This document shows, one piece after another, positions 1 to 10,900 of a DNA stretch of 36,651 bases. The notes under the pieces are model-generated. The model did no database searches. It was not told the DNA's origin and worked only from the letters and a program-made list of their open reading frames with translations. The position numbers were made by a program, and so were the translations under genes. This DNA is from Acanthaster planci (taxonomy: Eukaryota; Echinodermata; Asteroidea; Valvatida; Acanthasteridae). How positions within the stretch are numbered: position 1 is the stretch's first letter; each line of letters begins with the position of its first letter. The stretch is from the NCBI RefSeq assembly GCF_001949145.1, contig NW_019091487.1:791000-827650 (forward strand), in the 5' to 3' direction.

Positions 1-49
1 GCTAGTTGACTGATGTTATCAATTACTTATACTGATATTTGATTGACAG

Positions 50-2526
50 ATATCTGAAGGCCAGCGCCAGTTGGAACAGCTGTACTCAGTCAAAAAGCGT
101 CACTTCATTGGAAACACCAGCATGGATGCTACCCTCTCCCTTCTCATGGCCAACCAGGCTCAGGTCAGGCCGGGGATGGTGACCTTTGACCCTTTTGTGG
201 GAACGGGGAGTCTCCTGGTAGCTGCTGCCCACTTTGGCAGCTATGTGCTGGGCGGAGACATCAATATCAACATTATCCATGGTCGTGGCAAGACCAGCCG
301 GAAAGGTGTTGGACAGTACAGAGGTAATGCTGCACTCCTTGAAGTCGAATTATTGTTTTATGGCCTCTGTGATAGACATTTGAGGGCGCTGTAGGGATTT
401 TTCAGAACTTGTCTTCATCTCCATCTTTGGCTTCATCTCAAGCTTCCTAATCAGTTTTAAATGTTAACAGCTTGAATTGAATAATTCCTTGGCCTTGGGT
501 TAGAAAATCTGGAAGTTTCTGTAGCTGAAATGTGAGTTTCATTGAGCTTCAGAGTTGCAACGTGAAGAACTAAAAATATCAAACTAAAACCTGGAACTGC
601 CAAGATTTGGAAAAACTCCATGTTGTCCCTTTGCACAGGCCAATAAAAGCACCATCCGGCTAATTGAGCTGGAGTCCCCTGTAAGCCTAGTGACCTGGCT
701 GGTGATTGGGTCTCTGATTGAGTCCAACTAACTTAGTCTTGTGTTCCTACATGTTTTTGTTTTTCAGGGAAGGATGAGAATATTCGAGCTAACTTGAGAC
801 AATATGGCTTAGAGCATCTTTACTTGGATGTCCTTGTTTCTGACTTCTCCTGCCAAGTTTGGAGGGTACAGCCACTCTTTGATGCCATCATCACTGATCG
901 TACGTCTGTTGTTTTGGGGAGAATTTGTCTTTTCCTGGAGAGTTTTTGTCTCTGATGTTTCTCATGGTCCTACTTTGTGCCTGTTCTGAAAATTTGAATG
1001 CTTTCCACTTGTGTTTTTAAGAGTAATGTTGAAAGACATCTTTTCACTAGAAATGCTTTCATTTTCCACAATTTTCCACAGCTCCCTATGGAATCCGCGA
1101 GTCTACCAGGAAGATTGGGGGTTCCAAGGAACTGACAGTAAACGAAGAGCAGTAAGTCTAATCCTTTAGTTGCTATGATCGATAAGATGTTCTATTGTGT
1201 GATGTATGCGTAATCTTGGTTGTACTTCTGTCATCTTGTCATTTTATCATAATCATTTAGATTTGGAACCAGTTGTCTTGTCACAAATATTTTTGGGGAT
1301 TTATTTAAGGGAAGCACAACACATTCCTCCAACGACAGCCTATCACCTGTCGGACATCTTCACAGATCTCCTGAATTTCTCAGCCCGATTTCTGCGATTA
1401 CATGGCAGGCTTGTCTATTGGCTCCCAGTGTGTCGAGCAGAGTAAGTTCAGGAAGCCAATAAGTTTTCTTTACTTCTTGACAGATTTGTTGATACATGTA
1501 TTTCGAGTGTTACTAAATTTTTTCTCTCATGCAAACTTTTATGCAAAAATGGTAATAACTCAATTATATTAGCATTCAACCAATTTCCACCAATACTCTG
1601 GCTTTAGTGTATTAAAAGAGATAATTTGACACTTTGAGGAGAGAAAGATGATTTAAGTATTTAGTTCTCTTCAAAATGGTCTGAGAACCTCTAAACTGTA
1701 TTTTTTGCCAACAAATCTGTCACCACCTACAATTTTCCCAAATCTTTGACATTTTAAATCCCACGTCAGCCCAAATTTTTATTATAATACATGTATCCTC
1801 AGATACACTGAAGATCAGATACCTCATCACCCCTGCCTGTCTCTAGTGGCTAATAGTGAACAACCTCTGAGCACTACGATAGGCAGACGACTCGTCACCA
1901 TGGAGAAGACGCGACATATGGAGGTAGACAGCTTCCATTTTTGGTGGAGGGGATCATGGGAGCTTCCATTTGTCACAGGAGGAATGATTAAGACCATGTC
2001 TGAATGTTGTATCTAGAGCTAGGCCATTGTTTGTCACTGATTTCATGGACATGTAGTTTTGGAGTTGGAAAGTAAACACAAATGAAACGGTGACTGAGGG
2101 TGCAGCTCAGTAAACCTTGTTTACAAGCCATAACGATGCACACCAAGGTTTGCTTCACTCTCAAACACATATCCACTATTCAGGCAAAACTAGTTTTTAG
2201 TTAAATATGCAAATAAAATCTAATCTTTATTGTTGTGTGAGACCAAATGATTTTGACCAGCTCGTGAATGTGCAGAGAGGTGTTTTTCCTAGTTTGCCTA
2301 CAAAGTGTTGAGCTCAATGTGGTCATTATTCTGCATTTTGAAGCATTTTTTAAAGAATTTAACTTGTTCTCTTTTGTTTTCTGTCCAGGGTCTAGAGGGT
2401 GATTCTCCTAGGGCTGAAATCAGGGACGACTGTTACCGAGACCACAATGCTATCAGGGAAAAGGTGTTTGGACAGAATGCTAAGGACTTGAAGATGAAAG
2501 TAATGAGTAAGACCGAATCAAGGTGA
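50..2526 (+). CDS. TRMT11: TRMT11, tRNA guanosine-10 methyltransferase catalytic subunit (3' exons; 5' partial)
   Basis: Six coding exons join in phase: 50-323, 768-899, 1082-1151, 1310-1441, 1803-1923 and 2389-2526 (stop TGA at 2524-2526), 867 nt or 288 residues plus stop. Seen: the methyltransferase block KKRHFIGNTSMDA, SAM-binding motif FDPFVGTGSLL, and the catalytic DPPYGIRES, whose DPP codons are split across the exon 2/3 junction, followed by AYHLSDIFTDLLNF and GRLVYWLP. These match the C-terminal Rossmann-fold methyltransferase domain of TRMT11. The N-terminal THUMP part lies left of the window. Known for the family: with activator TRMT112 it makes N2-methylguanosine at position 10 of cytosolic tRNAs. 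All introns are GT-AG. Exon 4 has two possible acceptors a few bases apart; only the one giving exon start 1310 keeps the frame. The gene converges on EMC2. The first exon start (AG at 48-49) is inferred from frame and homology. Confidence 0.95.
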
Positions 2527-2820
2527 CCAATCAGAGTGGGAGGACAGTTGGATGCAGGATACCAGCAGCAGTCAATCAGTAATATGTGAGAATTATGCAG
2601 TGACCAGTGACAACAGTGACCATCACACACGGGACAATAGGCGCCATTTGTGGGGACCCAATTTCAGTCATATTCCCCAACGAAGTCTATTTATTTGAAA
2701 ACATTAAATTCAAAGAACCAGACCATATTTTACGATTTCATTCCGACCTCCAAAATCACCTAGTACCATCTTATTGAGGGTTTCAAATTTATACTATACA
2801 TTCAGGAAACCATGAAAGGG

Positions 2821-3420
2821 NNNNNNNNNNNNNNNNNNNNNNNNNNNNNNNNNNNNNNNNNNNNNNNNNNNNNNNNNNNNNNNNNNNNNNNNNNNNNNNN
2901 NNNNNNNNNNNNNNNNNNNNNNNNNNNNNNNNNNNNNNNNNNNNNNNNNNNNNNNNNNNNNNNNNNNNNNNNNNNNNNNNNNNNNNNNNNNNNNNNNNNN
3001 NNNNNNNNNNNNNNNNNNNNNNNNNNNNNNNNNNNNNNNNNNNNNNNNNNNNNNNNNNNNNNNNNNNNNNNNNNNNNNNNNNNNNNNNNNNNNNNNNNNN
3101 NNNNNNNNNNNNNNNNNNNNNNNNNNNNNNNNNNNNNNNNNNNNNNNNNNNNNNNNNNNNNNNNNNNNNNNNNNNNNNNNNNNNNNNNNNNNNNNNNNNN
3201 NNNNNNNNNNNNNNNNNNNNNNNNNNNNNNNNNNNNNNNNNNNNNNNNNNNNNNNNNNNNNNNNNNNNNNNNNNNNNNNNNNNNNNNNNNNNNNNNNNNN
3301 NNNNNNNNNNNNNNNNNNNNNNNNNNNNNNNNNNNNNNNNNNNNNNNNNNNNNNNNNNNNNNNNNNNNNNNNNNNNNNNNNNNNNNNNNNNNNNNNNNNN
3401 NNNNNNNNNNNNNNNNNNNN
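2821..3420. other. Assembly gap (600 N)
   Basis: A run of exactly 600 unknown bases just downstream of the TRMT11 stop. Reading frames that cross it are artefacts. The round length suggests an estimated or placeholder gap. Confidence 0.99.
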
Positions 3421-4217
3421 CGAGGGTGAAGGCCCTCATTTTAGTGAAAACAGTCATTTTGCTCCAGTTGGCTTGTTGTTTTAGACTGCGCATGTATAAA
3501 TCCAGGGAAGTAAACAATTTAAGCTCCATTTTGTCTGTATTCTCTTTTCTGATAACAGCTTTTGAATGTGTTACATAATCCAACAATGTGTATTACAAAA
3601 AGATGTCCATGTTTTCAATGACAAATACAATCAGATTTCTTTGTCAATTGGAAATAGCAAATACCATTTATTCCTCGTGTATGCAACCTGGCATAATACA
3701 TGCTCATAAAAATATCGGATGCTGAATCTTGAACAACCAAACTAAAGCACTGTATCTTTCAAAATTAACAGTATTGTGTGTAGAATGCAATAAAATTTTT
3801 CAAACAAAACAAGTCAGATTCATATTGAATTGACTACATATACTCGAAAACTGGCGGTCCAAGAAACTATTGATCAAGATAATGTGGGTTTTGATTGTCA
3901 CTGACCACATGCACAAAGTACAAACCTTAGAATTAAATACAATGCATGTATAAAAAAGACAAAGGATCACAGTCACATAAATCTATCCAAATACATGTAT
4001 ATGTAAATTGTGAAGACTTCGGTTTTTATAATTTTGAGATTCTTAAGTAAACTTCACATCCCTGGATAGCTTACTTTCTGGTGAGTCTACAAAGTTGATG
4101 AACAGTCCATTTGAAATTGAATTGTTTTTATAGATGTGCATGTTTCTGGTAATGTAGGTATAGTTTGATGCAAGAAAAGTCATTCCAAGATAGATTCTAT
4201 GCCAAGTTTAAACTCTT

Positions 4218-4625
4218 AAAGAGCACCTCTAAGGAAAACATGTTTCTCAGATTTTATCTGTTCAAATCAATATGGAAGCATCCAAATCAAACACAGTGTC
4301 ATTTGTCTTCAGAGCTCAACTATAACAAGCCAAGTATGAATTCTGAATGTAGATTGCATCACTTGGAGAATACAGAGAACATGAGGGGAACCCTTGCCCT
4401 GTGTTCATCGTGGATAAATCCTTGTGCACGCCAAACAGTGGCTACAAACAATAGCTACATGCATGACTCAATCTACATTCAGAATTCGCATCTTGGCACG
4501 AACAGAACCACCCCTTTTAAGCTTGTTATAGTCGAGTTCTGAAGACAAATGACACTGCGTTTGATTTGGATGCTTTATTTGAACGGATAAAATCAGAGAA
4601 AACGTTTTCTTTAAAGGTGCTCTTT
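4218..4625. mobile_element. Foldback (MITE-like) element with long imperfect inverted arms
   Basis: The left arm, about 4218-4356, is the imperfect reverse complement of the right arm, about 4469-4625. Outer ends read AAAGAGCACCT and AGGTGCTCTTT. A peptide read from the left arm on plus (HPNQTQCHLSSELNYNK) recurs almost unchanged when the right arm is read on minus, which shows the arms are homologous. The right arm has about 23 extra bases (around 4491-4513). The loop is about 110 bp. No transposase is present and no clear target duplication was seen. It lies 3' of EMC2, possibly within its 3' UTR. Confidence 0.8.
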
Positions 4626-4987
4626 CATGTTGTGCATGTGCTGCAGTGTTGGGTGCATTTCTCAAACTGTGCTTTCTCTGCTTCTCTGACTTCAGCTTCT
4701 GGTATCACATTCATTCATAGGTCTTGACTTACATGGGTCCATTTTGTACTAATGGAAAATCCAACTGTATTACACAAAACCAAAGTTTGAAGTTTTTTGC
4801 AAATTACAAGTCCACAAGTGGTTCCAAGGATGCAAAGGAAGCCAAATGTGAGAAATGGAAAGTCAAAATAATCTTTCTCAGAACTAACAATCCCTGACCA
4901 AAAAAATCTGTTAAAAATTCAAGCTATACATAAATTGCCAAAATTACATCAATTATATAACAACCTTTCTACCAGATTACTGTTAAA

Positions 4988-7900
4988 TTATGAGGCAGTG
5001 ATCTGTAATGAATCTATCATCTTCACCAAATGCTGGACTTGACTCTCAGGCTCCTTCCTCTCGGCAAGCTGAAAAGAAAGAAACAGTTTGTCACAATTCT
5101 AGTTTTTAACAAATGATGACAATCAAAGCACAAATGAAATCAATACATGATTCTTACCCGATATCGGTGCTGCAATTGTTGAGATGCCCAGGCAGCATAT
5201 CTGATATTCTCCTTTTTACTCTTGCTGGTGGCTTTCTGTGAAGACGCCAAATGAGTTGCAGCCTGAAAGACGCATGAGGAAGACAAACAGCATTCAATGA
5301 GCCCAGTTAACATTTACTTTCAGAAAAATCAAATCTTTCAACCAGGTTTTATGAATTCTGATAAATCATACTGGGAAAAACTACAGTAAAGCACCCAAAA
5401 GTAAAACATACACTGGCTTTCTTGTTTGCTTTTACAAGTCTTGCCCCGGCATTCACCCCACATCTCACCACAAACAAGCAACACAGTGCCCTAACGTTGG
5501 CACTATTCACCATTTACCCCACAACTCACCACAAACAAGCCGTACAGTGCCCTGATGTTGTTGCTATTCACCATGAACCCCACTACTCACCACAAACAAG
5601 CCGTACAGTCCCCTGATATTGTTGCTATTCACCATTCACCCCACAACTCACCACAAACAAGCTGTACAGTGCCCTGATGTTGTTACTGTTCACCATTCAC
5701 CCCACAACTCACCACAAACAAGCTGTACAGTGCCCTGATGTTGTTGCTATTCACCATTCACCCCACAACTCACCACAAACAAGCCGTACAGTGCCCTGAT
5801 ATTGATGCTATTCACCATTCACCCCACAACTCACCACAAACAAGCCGTACAGTGCCCTGATGTTGTTGCTATTCACCATTCACCCCACAACTCACCACAA
5901 ACAAGCCGTACAGTGCCCTGATGTTGTTGCTATTCACCATTCACCCCACAACTCACCACAAACACGCTGTACAATGCCCTGATAATCATACTCAGGGCTT
6001 GATATTGGGCTAATCACCATACAAGCAAATTGCTCCCATATGCCATTAAACATATACATGTATTTTCTAGAAAATTAAACAATTTAATACAAAGTGACAA
6101 AATGAAAAAAAGCTAACTTGCAATTGATAAAAGTCCAGTGGCTTGCACGATATAGTGTGCATGACCAACCCCAAACGTGCTAAGCGACGCCAACAGTTGG
6201 GCACTGGACCTAAACCATGTACATGAGCACACACCTAAAAAGGGAACTAACTGCAATAGGCAGTAGCCACGGCCAGTTCCCATAGAATCCTGTGTAAATT
6301 CTAGCCATAGTCAAGTGATATGGCCTGTGCACGACAGCAGTAATATCATGACACTGGCTGCGTGTGGCACGTGGTGTGTGCGTATGTGCATGCATGTGAG
6401 CCTGCCACGCTCGCTGACATCGTAAAAAAATTGTACTTGTGTTGTGGTTCCATGAGAAGGGTGATCTGAAGTAGAAAGGTTTAGGTATTTTTTGTGGCAT
6501 GAATAGAAACAAACCTGCGCTAGCACTTGCGCTTTTCTTTATAATTTAGGGGCACATTTATGAGACAAATGGGCGCGTTTTAGCTACCTGCGCCCACTAA
6601 TTTTGAGCCCCGATACTGTTTACCATTCACCCCTTAACTCACCAGAAACAAGCCGTATAGTGCCCTGATGTTGTTACTGTTCAGCTTTACAGCCTGAGAA
6701 AAATATTTCCTGGCAATTTCCATCGATTCAGTGCCTCCCTGAGTGTAGCGAATCTTGAAAGATGCAAGGAAATATCAATTACATATGTATTGAAAATGAA
6801 TATCCATGCTCCCTGGATTATTTCTCTTTAACTGTGAATTTGAAAATGTAGGAATATCCAAAATCACCAACTTTTAATACAGGGCTTTAAAATTTGCCCA
6901 TATTTAATAATTGATTAACCAACTTTTGACAGCTCGTGTTTTTTACTCCTGCTAACATTTCATTACTACTTCAGCTCCCATTTATGGTAGAAAAAATGGA
7001 GACAAATTCCCCAATGTTACTATTTGGTCAAGACGGAGTCATTTTCAACTGATCCATCAAGCTAGGTATACAATTGAAGCTGACCACAGATCTGTTTGAA
7101 ATGATGACATTGGGTCGTATGAATAAAAAGTAGCATTTGCTTTTACTACCATTTTTGAAGCATTTACTCGTGTTTGTATGAATAACAACGAAGCAAAAGC
7201 TTTTACTTTAGTGCAATTGCTAAAAGGTAAAAGTATTTACTTTTTACTCTTTAAGCTTGTGCTTGACAATAAGCAGTTGCTTCATTTTGTATGAATAAAA
7301 TGAGTAATTTCTACAGAATTGGAGTATTTACTTGACATTTTTCAAGACTGGGTCAGGGCAAGCTTGAAAACGAGGAGCACTTAGTAATGTTCGAAATGGC
7401 AGCATTCACGAATGTCATTTGAAAGGAAAAGCTGTATGCCTTTCAGAGGGAATCTCAGGAAACCAGATGCAGGCAGTCGTACCGATTTGAGAGTTGCAGA
7501 GCAATTTTTTCCATCACGGTTTTTGCAATCATAATTACTGCCATTCTGCTTATCTGCCATGCTGAGGTCTCAAGATACAGCACCATGCTGCACTGTGTGT
7601 GTCTGCAGGTGCAGACAATGGAAGCCCTGTTGCGCAAAACCATTCGGCTGTGTAGTCAGCCATGTGCATAAAACCTTCTTTGTAATATTTATACTAGTAG
7701 ATGCTGAATAGAAGAAGAAAAATTTTATTTGTACAAATTTAAGTATTCGCTTATTCTTAATGCTTTAACTTCTCAGTAAATGCTTTTGATGTTTGCTTGA
7801 ACTTCATAGCATTTGCTAGTTTTTATTCATACGACCCATTACCTCAGCGTATCTTTGATGGTAGAGATGATTGTGTGGATTTGACATAATTAACTCCTCC

Positions 7901-10900
7901 AAACAAAATGCCGCTTTGCTATAACTGCAGAAAAACGGGACAAATACTTGTGTCAAATTTGTTAAAAGGATAAAACTTGCACACACATAAAGTTTTTATT
8001 CAGATAAAAATCTGTTTTTAATTTGAACCAAATCAATCATTTTCAATCATCTAATTAAGCATTCCCTATTTACAAAAGTCCCTTTGGGACAACCAAAGAG
8101 GTGTTATGAGCCCTGAACTGGACCAAGAGAGGGTGCAATTTTCCTAGCAACGCAGACTCCTTTGGTGGGAGCTGCACTTTACTGGTTCACAAACAACTAC
8201 TCTGAGAAATGCACGCATTACGATCGCATCGCTACCAACAAAACGAACACTCCTGACCAGCATTGCTCTTTGCAACTGATGAGGGGGTGCTTTTGCCTCA
8301 TATAAATGAGAATGTTTGGTCGTCAATATCATATTGTTCAATTTAAGCCAGTTAACAACAAAATGTTCACTTACTTTTGTTCCTGTATGTACAACTCTGA
8401 CAACTCTAACCATGCCTCATGATCTGCCATAAAACTGCCGAAGCAAACAGAAGGAGAAGAAAGAGAAGGCAAGTTAAATGCCACAGAAAAAAAAACAACT
8501 TTAAATATTAACATTGAAAAATATGATGTTACTACCTTGATCTCAATCTTTTTTTTTAAATACATTCAGACAAATACATCTGTTAGTGGTATTTGCTGGT
8601 TACTCCATGTAATTAATGAAATAAGCCACAACATTTAAAATGATATCCATGTAGGTTCAATCCAGGTGGATTAATGAAGAGTTCACTCACCTTTCCAGAT
8701 ATTTGTTGAGCTCCTTAATAGCCTCTGGTATTCTGTCTTGTGCTTTGAAGATAGATATCATCCTTTTCTTTATCATCTGAAGGATAATGCATAAAACTTA
8801 CGAATTTGTTGGCGAGCTTCTTTTGTTATTGGACGCCCCCAACACACCCTGTAGCTTTTTTGTACAAAATTAAAGCTAAGCAGATTTATGTGCCAAGTAA
8901 CAGTTGGCAGGGAACCATTCACATGAAGTAAAGAATTCACATTTCAGCCGGTGACCTGTTTTTGCTATGCAAGAATTTCTCTGTGCTTAGCACATATATG
9001 TGGTTAGCCTGCTGTGCACACCATGCTAGAGGTTACAGATTCACATCCTACTCCAGTCTGTTCTATTTGGTCCATTGAAATTAACTCAGCATAACTTCTT
9101 CAGTGTTTCCTTGTTTCATAGTCTGAACCAAATAGTCAAAGCAAAGAGCAGGCACTTACAGCATTGGAAGGGTCTTCTTTTAACAATTCTTCATAAACTA
9201 GTTTGGCATCATCAAACCTGCAAGAAATGTTCTCTTTTAGCTAGAATGTACAACTTGGAACTGGTCAAAAAAGAAGCCATGTTATGTAAAACAATCAAAG
9301 CAGGCATGTGCCCCAAACAAAGAGTCCATTTCACTTAATAAGGCGATTCCATATTGTCCATGAAAACACACACACACAGAATACTGCTGTGCACTGTAGG
9401 CTGATTACCTGCAGCCTCGTTCAACTAGAATATAACTATTACTGGTCCAGTTAATTTCCCGCTTACCTTCCTTGTGCTTCCAGTTTCATGCCTTGTAATC
9501 TCTTCACCCTTGTGCTCTTTGAGAATTGTTTTTTCAATGCATTGATAGAGAGTGATGCCTCTTCTATGTCACCTACATCTAAGGCAGCAATGCAGACTTG
9601 CTCGTGGACTGCCCAAACTATCAAATGAAACAATTTAGTAATTAAATTGTAGACAAGAATTTCTTCATAATACAGGCCAGTTTCAGCACAAATTTTCAGA
9701 TCTGAACTTAGAATGTTTCTTAGGGATGTCAGGTTGGTGAAGTGGTTCTTTCCTCGCCATCCACCTCTGCGGTCCGGGTTCAAATCCCGGCCCGATTCAC
9801 ATGTGGATTGGGTTTTCATTCCCTACCTGATTCTGTGGGTTTTACCCAGAATATTCCTCTGGGGTTTTCCTCCCACCTCTAAAACTGTAACTGCTTCTCT
9901 TTGTCTCCTCTCTACAGGTTTCTTCAGGCTTACGAGCTAAAGTGCCAGGGGCACTTTTGAGGAATCCTTGGTGTCATTACCAGAAATGATTATTAATTGA
10001 TAATAACTACATGTAATGATCCTCTTTGACTCCTTCCCTTATATTTCTAGAATTACCTTCATCACCAAGTCTTTTGTAGTTTGTCAGAACAAACTCCCCC
10101 AGCTCTAACGTCTCTGCACTCCGCCTTGCATTCTCCTCTCTCCATTTTTTCAACAACTCCCTTGCATCTACACATATCATACATAAATCAATGACTAATG
10201 AGTTTCATTACAAAACTGTTAACCTTGTTACACTTAATCTGCCTGTAGACTTGGTTTGGTTTCCAAAATCAGTTATATTAGTGCCACTTTGGGGGATTCT
10301 TGACTAAAGAGCCACATTTGGCCTTGCCAGGTGCCCACTTTAAGCAATCGGTATGAAACTTGAGAACAAACAACATAATTCTCAAAGAAAGACCAATAAC
10401 AGAAATAAGACCTAGGCCTATAGTTGAGTCCTAACATGGTGCACCTTGATGCTTGAGTTTCCCTCAACTGTTCTCATGCAGTATGGCCACACTTCTTTGT
10501 TGAAAAAAATTAAAACTCACTCAGTTATATCATAGAGGAAGGACACAGGAGTTGCTGCTAACAAGTATTCATAAGTTGCCATACTTCACACACTTAGTAC
10601 TTGACCAAATTTGCACTTAAATAAACTAAAGTTTTTATTGCTTCACTTGCACTAGATAAAAGTTGGACTAAAATCCTGAATTGAATAATATTTTAAAGAA
10701 CACAGGGCGTGACTGAAGCGACAAGAACATCGGCTGTAGTAAATTGGCTGTAGTAAATTTTACATCACCAATCACCATACAAATGAAATTTACGCACATA
10801 CACTGCAAACGTCATTGTACAGGGTATCAGTGCCCTGCTACTGACAAATCTGCCAGTTGCTGTCTCTTGAATTAGAAATAATTTCTTTGTGTTTCTGTTG

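Larger units (their letters stand above)
2527..4987. other. Convergent intergenic region between TRMT11 and EMC2 3' ends
   Basis: No coding exon is recognisable. It should hold the 3' UTRs of both genes. The first AATAAA on the plus strand past the TRMT11 stop is near 3789, beyond an assembly gap, so the TRMT11 poly(A) site cannot be placed. A foldback element occupies 4218-4625. The rest is AT-rich unique-looking DNA. Confidence 0.7.

Noticed and set aside
2789-3586. Open frames on both strands spanning the N run
   Set aside because: They consist almost wholly of unknown bases and are artefacts of translating the gap.
5422-5616. Plus-strand open frame with repeated HHKQ-like peptide
   Set aside because: It is the antisense reading of the 61-bp minisatellite.
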